In this document: positions 5,194-8,025 of the stretch, piece after piece
Position numbering within the stretch: position 1 is the stretch's first letter
Layout of the letters: each line of letters begins with the position of its first letter
Origin: an uncultured Eubacteriales bacterium
GTDB lineage: Bacteria > Bacillota > Clostridia > Christensenellales > CAG-917
DNA: 8,025 nt
Assembly: GCA_900550855.1 (NCBI GenBank)
Contig: URTQ01000070.1
Coordinates: forward strand, 1 to 8,025
Direction: 5' to 3'
Program-made: the position numbers and the translations under genes
Notes under the pieces: generated by a model
What the model saw: only the letters and a program-made list of their open reading frames with translations
The model's database searches: none
What the model was told of the DNA's origin: nothing

Positions 5194-6510
5194 TTATTTG
5201 TCGCTTTCGCCGTTGCCTCTCACGAGCAAGCGGATAGGCGTTCCCGAAAAATCGAAACTCTTGCGCAGAGCGTTTTCGAGATAGCGTTTGTAACTGAAAT
5301 GCATAATCGTCGGGTCGTTGACTTTAAGCACGAAAGTCGGCGGCGCTACGGACACTTGCGTGACGTAGAATATTTTGAGTTTCTTGCCGAGATAGGACGG
5401 CGGCTCGCTTATGCGGATAGCGTCGCCAACGACCTCGTTGAGAAGTCCCGTCGGAATACGCTTCCTCGAATTTGTCACGACCTCTTTGCAAAGCGGAAGC
5501 AGATTGTCCAGTCGCTTGCCGCTGAGCGCGGATATATACACGGATTTGAAATAATCCATATACTTCAAATCCTCTTTGAGTTTCTTTTCGAACTCGTAAA
5601 TGGTGTGCGTGTTTTTGTCCACCAAATCCCACTTGTTCATAACGATGACGGACGGTTTGCCTTCCTCGTGAACGAAGCCTGCGATTTTGACGTCTTGCTC
5701 AGTGAGTCCTTCTGTTGCGTCGCACACGACAAGCACGACATCCGCCCTACGCACTGCGAGCAAACTTCTCATAACCGAGTATCTTTCAAGGTCCTCGTTG
5801 ACCACTTTTTTCTTGCGCATACCTGCCGTATCGATGATGAGGTACTTGTCCTCGCCCACGTCGAGTTCGGTGTCGATTGCGTCGCGCGTCGTGCCTGCGA
5901 TGTCGCTGACGATACATCTGTCGTATCCCAACAGCCTGTTGGTGATTGAACTCTTGCCCGCGTTCGGCTTTCCTACGATTGCGATTTTGATACGTTCGGG
6001 GTCTTCGTCCGCCAAATGCTCGGGTATGACTTCGAGGATTGCGTCAAGCAAATCGCCGAGTCCTTTGCCCTGCTCTGCGCTGACCGCGTGAGGCTCGCCG
6101 AACCCGAGCGCGTAAAAATCGTACACGTTGCTCAAATCGTTGTTATCGATTTTGTTTACCGCAAGAATCACGGGAAGTTTTGATTTTCTCAAAAACGAAC
6201 ACACGAGGTTGTCGTCCGTCGTAAGTCCCGTTTTTCCGTCGACGACGTACAAAATCGCGTTTGCCGTATCGACGGCGATTTCCACTTGCGTGCGAATGTG
6301 TCCCCACATTTCGTCGTCGCTTTTAAGTTCGAGACCGCCCGTATCTATGAGCGTAAACGCTCTGCCGCACCACTCGCAATCGGCATAGATTCTGTCGCGC
6401 GTTACGCCCGGCGTGTTTTCGACGATAGCGATTCTACTGCCTGCGAGTCTGTTGAAAAGCGTCGATTTTCCGACGTTTGGTCTTCCTACGATAGCCACCA
6501 AAGGTTTCAT
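5194..6510 (-). CDS. der: Ribosome-assembly GTPase Der (EngA)
   Basis: Essential double-GTPase that acts in the late assembly of the 50S ribosomal subunit. The 438-residue product has the family plan: a first G domain with G1 GRPNVGKS (9-16), G3 DTGG (56-59) and G4 NKID (119-122); a second G domain with G1 GKPNAGKS (180-187), DTAG (227-230) and NKWD (292-295); and a C-terminal KH-like domain (about 350-433) that binds rRNA. Length is normal and no motif is damaged. The ATG at 6510 is preceded by GGTGA (6517-6521). The gene follows the DUF512 gene by 105 bases, an arrangement common in Firmicutes, and the two are probably co-transcribed. No convincing intrinsic terminator is seen after it before the aminotransferase promoter. 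Confidence 0.97.
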   Translation of the reverse strand: MKPLVAIVGRPNVGKSTLFNRLAGSRIAIVENTPGVTRDRIYADCEWCGRAFTLIDTGGLELKSDDEMWGHIRTQVEIAVDTANAILYVVDGKTGLTTDDNLVCSFLRKSKLPVILAVNKIDNNDLSNVYDFYALGFGEPHAVSAEQGKGLGDLLDAILEVIPEHLADEDPERIKIAIVGKPNAGKSSITNRLLGYDRCIVSDIAGTTRDAIDTELDVGEDKYLIIDTAGMRKKKVVNEDLERYSVMRSLLAVRRADVVLVVCDATEGLTEQDVKIAGFVHEEGKPSVIVMNKWDLVDKNTHTIYEFEKKLKEDLKYMDYFKSVYISALSGKRLDNLLPLCKEVVTNSRKRIPTGLLNEVVGDAIRISEPPSYLGKKLKIFYVTQVSVAPPTFVLKVNDPTIMHFSYKRYLENALRKSFDFSGTPIRLLVRGNGESDK

Positions 6511-6615
6511 ATTATTTCACCGTTTCCGTATTTTATCTGTGATTTTCGACGTATTAAACGCCGTTTTAGTCGATTTTGCAAACTTGCGCCGCAAAACCTC
6601 GTTTATTGTTTTTCG

Positions 6616-7893
6616 TTATTGATTTTCAAAGTGTTCTATGATTTTTTGCGCCGTGTCGCTGCCGCTGTGCGATATGACGATAATCGGCGCGCCGAGCGCG
6701 GCTTCCACCTCTTCGACGGTTTTGTTGTCGAGGAAAGTGTCGGTAAATTCGCGAAGCATATTGTCGGGAATCACGAATGCGTCCGACTTCACGCCGCCCA
6801 CTTGGTCGATTATATCCCCCGCAGTAACAAGCCCCGCAACCGTCACGCTCGTGCCGAAAAAGTTGTTTACGATTGCGTGCACTTCCGCTTTCAGTCCGAG
6901 TTTTGCTTCGAGTTTGGTTGCGTACTCTTTGAGTATGGGCGCAAAGGATACGCCGGTTATGAGGTCAATCTTTTTGCCGAGATTCATCGTCGGCGCTTCC
7001 GAAAGGCTGTACTCGAAATTGTCTTTCCAGTCGGCAATAAGTCCCACGCCGTTTTCGATTTGGTCGAACGCGCCGTAGTAGGAACTGCTCGGAACGTCTA
7101 TGTTCGCCTTGACGTAATACTCGTCGCTGCACCAACAGAAATTGCCGCCGTATTCCTCGTTCAATCCCTCGACGAGTTTTATGGTATCTCTCGCATTCTG
7201 CTCGTCCACGGCTTTGAGTTTTGCAAGCGTTTCTCTATGCCCAGTCATACCCACTGGCACGACAGCAACCGTTTCCACACCCTCGACAGAGTGCAATCCT
7301 CGTATGCTGTCTTCAAGCACTTTGCCGTCGTTCACGTCGGGAACGACAACGAGTTGAGTGTGCATTTTTATGCCGTTTGCGCCGAGTCTGCGCATTTGGT
7401 CGGGCAACTTTCTCGTGTTCGGATTTTTGAGGATATACGTTCTAATGTCGTCGTCCCATGCGTGTACGGAAATGTAAAGCGGACTAAGTTTCAAACGAAT
7501 CACTCTTTCGATTTCCTCTTCCGTGACGTTGGTCATAGTGACGTACGAACCGCACATAAAACTGTAACGGTAGTCGTCGTCCTTGACGTATAGGCTCGGG
7601 CGCATATTTTTGGGAAGTTGGTCGACGAAACAGAAAATGCACTTGTTTTTGCACACGACGGGTTTCATATCGATTGCAAATTCGAGTCCGAGCGACTGTC
7701 CTTCTTTTTTGTGGACTTTTATGGTATGCTCTTTTCCGTCGCGCAAAATATCCACCGAAAATTTCTTTTCGTTGTCGTAGAAAAGGTAATCGAGTTCGTC
7801 GACCATTTTGTAGCCGCCGATACGCAGCACGTCGTCGCCGAGTCTGAATCCTTGTTTTTTTGCAATGTCGTTAAGTTTGGTTATCTTTGGCAT
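6616..7893 (-). CDS. DUF512 family protein with PDZ-like and radical-SAM-like domains
   Basis: A 425-residue protein of the widely conserved DUF512 group, found beside der in many Firmicutes and of unknown reaction. A PDZ-like N-terminal part (about 1-60, with the RLGDDVLRIGG loop at 17-27) is followed by a cysteine cluster CxxxCxxC (Cys81, Cys85, Cys88 in VVCKNKCIFCFVDQLP) that resembles the cluster-binding motif of radical SAM enzymes. After it come a TIM-barrel-like section (about 108-215, with YISVHA and HTQLVVVP) and the DUF512 domain (about 230-410) with SDEYY (256-260), TGVSFAP (313-319), NNFFGTSVTVAGLVTAGD (343-360) and FVIPDNMLR (373-381). It should bind a [4Fe-4S] cluster; the substrate is not known. 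AGGAT lies six to seven bases before the ATG at 7893. Confidence 0.93.
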   Translation of the reverse strand: MPKITKLNDIAKKQGFRLGDDVLRIGGYKMVDELDYLFYDNEKKFSVDILRDGKEHTIKVHKKEGQSLGLEFAIDMKPVVCKNKCIFCFVDQLPKNMRPSLYVKDDDYRYSFMCGSYVTMTNVTEEEIERVIRLKLSPLYISVHAWDDDIRTYILKNPNTRKLPDQMRRLGANGIKMHTQLVVVPDVNDGKVLEDSIRGLHSVEGVETVAVVPVGMTGHRETLAKLKAVDEQNARDTIKLVEGLNEEYGGNFCWCSDEYYVKANIDVPSSSYYGAFDQIENGVGLIADWKDNFEYSLSEAPTMNLGKKIDLITGVSFAPILKEYATKLEAKLGLKAEVHAIVNNFFGTSVTVAGLVTAGDIIDQVGGVKSDAFVIPDNMLREFTDTFLDNKTVEEVEAALGAPIIVISHSGSDTAQKIIEHFENQ

Positions 7894-7898
7894 ATCGA

Positions 7899-7903
7899 AT
7901 CCT
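7899..7903 (-). promoter_or_regulatory. Ribosome binding site of the DUF512 gene
   Basis: AGGAT on the minus strand, spaced about six bases from the ATG at 7893; it is weaker than the AGAGGT sites of the neighbouring operons. Confidence 0.65.
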
Positions 7904-7927
7904 GTTTTCCGTTTATATCTATGCTGC

Positions 7928-7950
7928 GTTCTTGCTCTACGAGCGAGAAC
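7928..7950 (-). other. Interrupted palindrome upstream of the DUF512-der operon
   Basis: Positions 7928-7937 and 7941-7950 pair over ten positions (nine Watson-Crick, one T-G) around the 3-base centre TAC, with outer arms GTTCT/AGAAC. On the minus strand a TATAGT-like hexamer sits just upstream (about 7948-7953) without a good -35. The structure could be an operator or a leader hairpin; it lacks a T-tract. Confidence 0.45.
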
Positions 7951-7970
7951 TATAACTTTAATTTAAGCTT

Positions 7971-7995
7971 CCCCCATTCCTCACGTGTTTCCCCC
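7971..7995. repeat. G-rich CACGTG-core end repeat, right copy
   Basis: CCCCC, then ATTCCTCACGTGTTT, then CCCCC on the plus strand. It is the reverse complement of positions 1-23 except for one inserted A after the first C-run. A third C5 run follows at 8005-8009, so the minus strand carries three G5 runs and a GGCGG within about 40 bases upstream of the DUF512-der genes. Confidence 0.6.
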
Positions 7996-8025
7996 ACCGC
8001 CGTTCCCCCTCTGCGCAAGTTTGAG

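Noticed and set aside
5185..5949. 254-codon plus-strand frame opposite der
   Set aside because: Antisense shadow of der; the opposite strand carries all the GTPase motifs.
6286..7593. 435-codon plus-strand frame opposite der and the DUF512 gene
   Set aside because: It is the antisense shadow of two well-recognised genes. Its translation is rich in His, Arg, Phe and Val without domains, as expected for the complement of GC-biased codons.

Overview
All eight protein genes lie on the minus strand. The window reads as an ordinary chromosomal stretch of a bacterium, most likely a low-to-medium GC, strictly anaerobic Firmicute of the Clostridia type. The evidence for this is the run of purine-rich AGAGGT/AGGAG ribosome sites, sigma-A style promoters, a Der GTPase next to a DUF512 radical-SAM-like protein (a pairing common in Firmicutes), and a TM1266-type putative hydrogenase regulator, a family of anaerobes that carry [FeFe] hydrogenase. 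The taxonomic call is inference; there is no rRNA here.

In the order of transcription (right to left) the layout is as follows. (1) 7893-5194 holds a DUF512/PDZ/radical-SAM-like protein and then the ribosome-assembly GTPase Der, 105 bases apart and probably co-transcribed. (2) 5004-3730 is a subgroup Ic aspartate-type aminotransferase with its own promoter, a palindrome in the promoter spacer, and an intrinsic terminator whose left arm is the end of the reading frame. (3) 3520-729 is a tight four-gene operon: a small TM1266-family ACT-like protein, a lipoprotein substrate-binding protein of the NMT1/THI5 (SsuA/TauA-like) type, its permease and its ATPase. The genes are joined by a 25-base gap, a stop/start overlap or near-abutment, and an ATGA overlap. 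(4) 446-240 is rpmE (zinc-ribbon ribosomal protein L31), with a near-consensus promoter and a strong terminator.

The non-coding parts hold the less ordinary material. A 131-base imperfect hairpin element sits just beyond the rpmE terminator (66-196). A G-rich motif of about 23-25 bases with a CACGTG core occurs at both extreme ends of the window in opposite orientation (1-23 and 7971-7995). An AT-rich direct repeat and hairpin lie between the aminotransferase and the TM1266 operon. The end repeats and the 131-base hairpin look like members of dispersed repeat families; multi-copy ends would also explain why the sequence stops where it does, if the window is a contig.

The most interesting functional unit is the TM1266-ABC transporter operon. 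It places a putative hydrogenase-system regulator, normally linked to hydrogenase or HydEFG genes, first in a transcript with a small-molecule uptake system of unknown substrate. No [FeFe] hydrogenase gene is visible in the window. Nothing else looks like a defence system, phage, transposase, CRISPR array or RNA gene.
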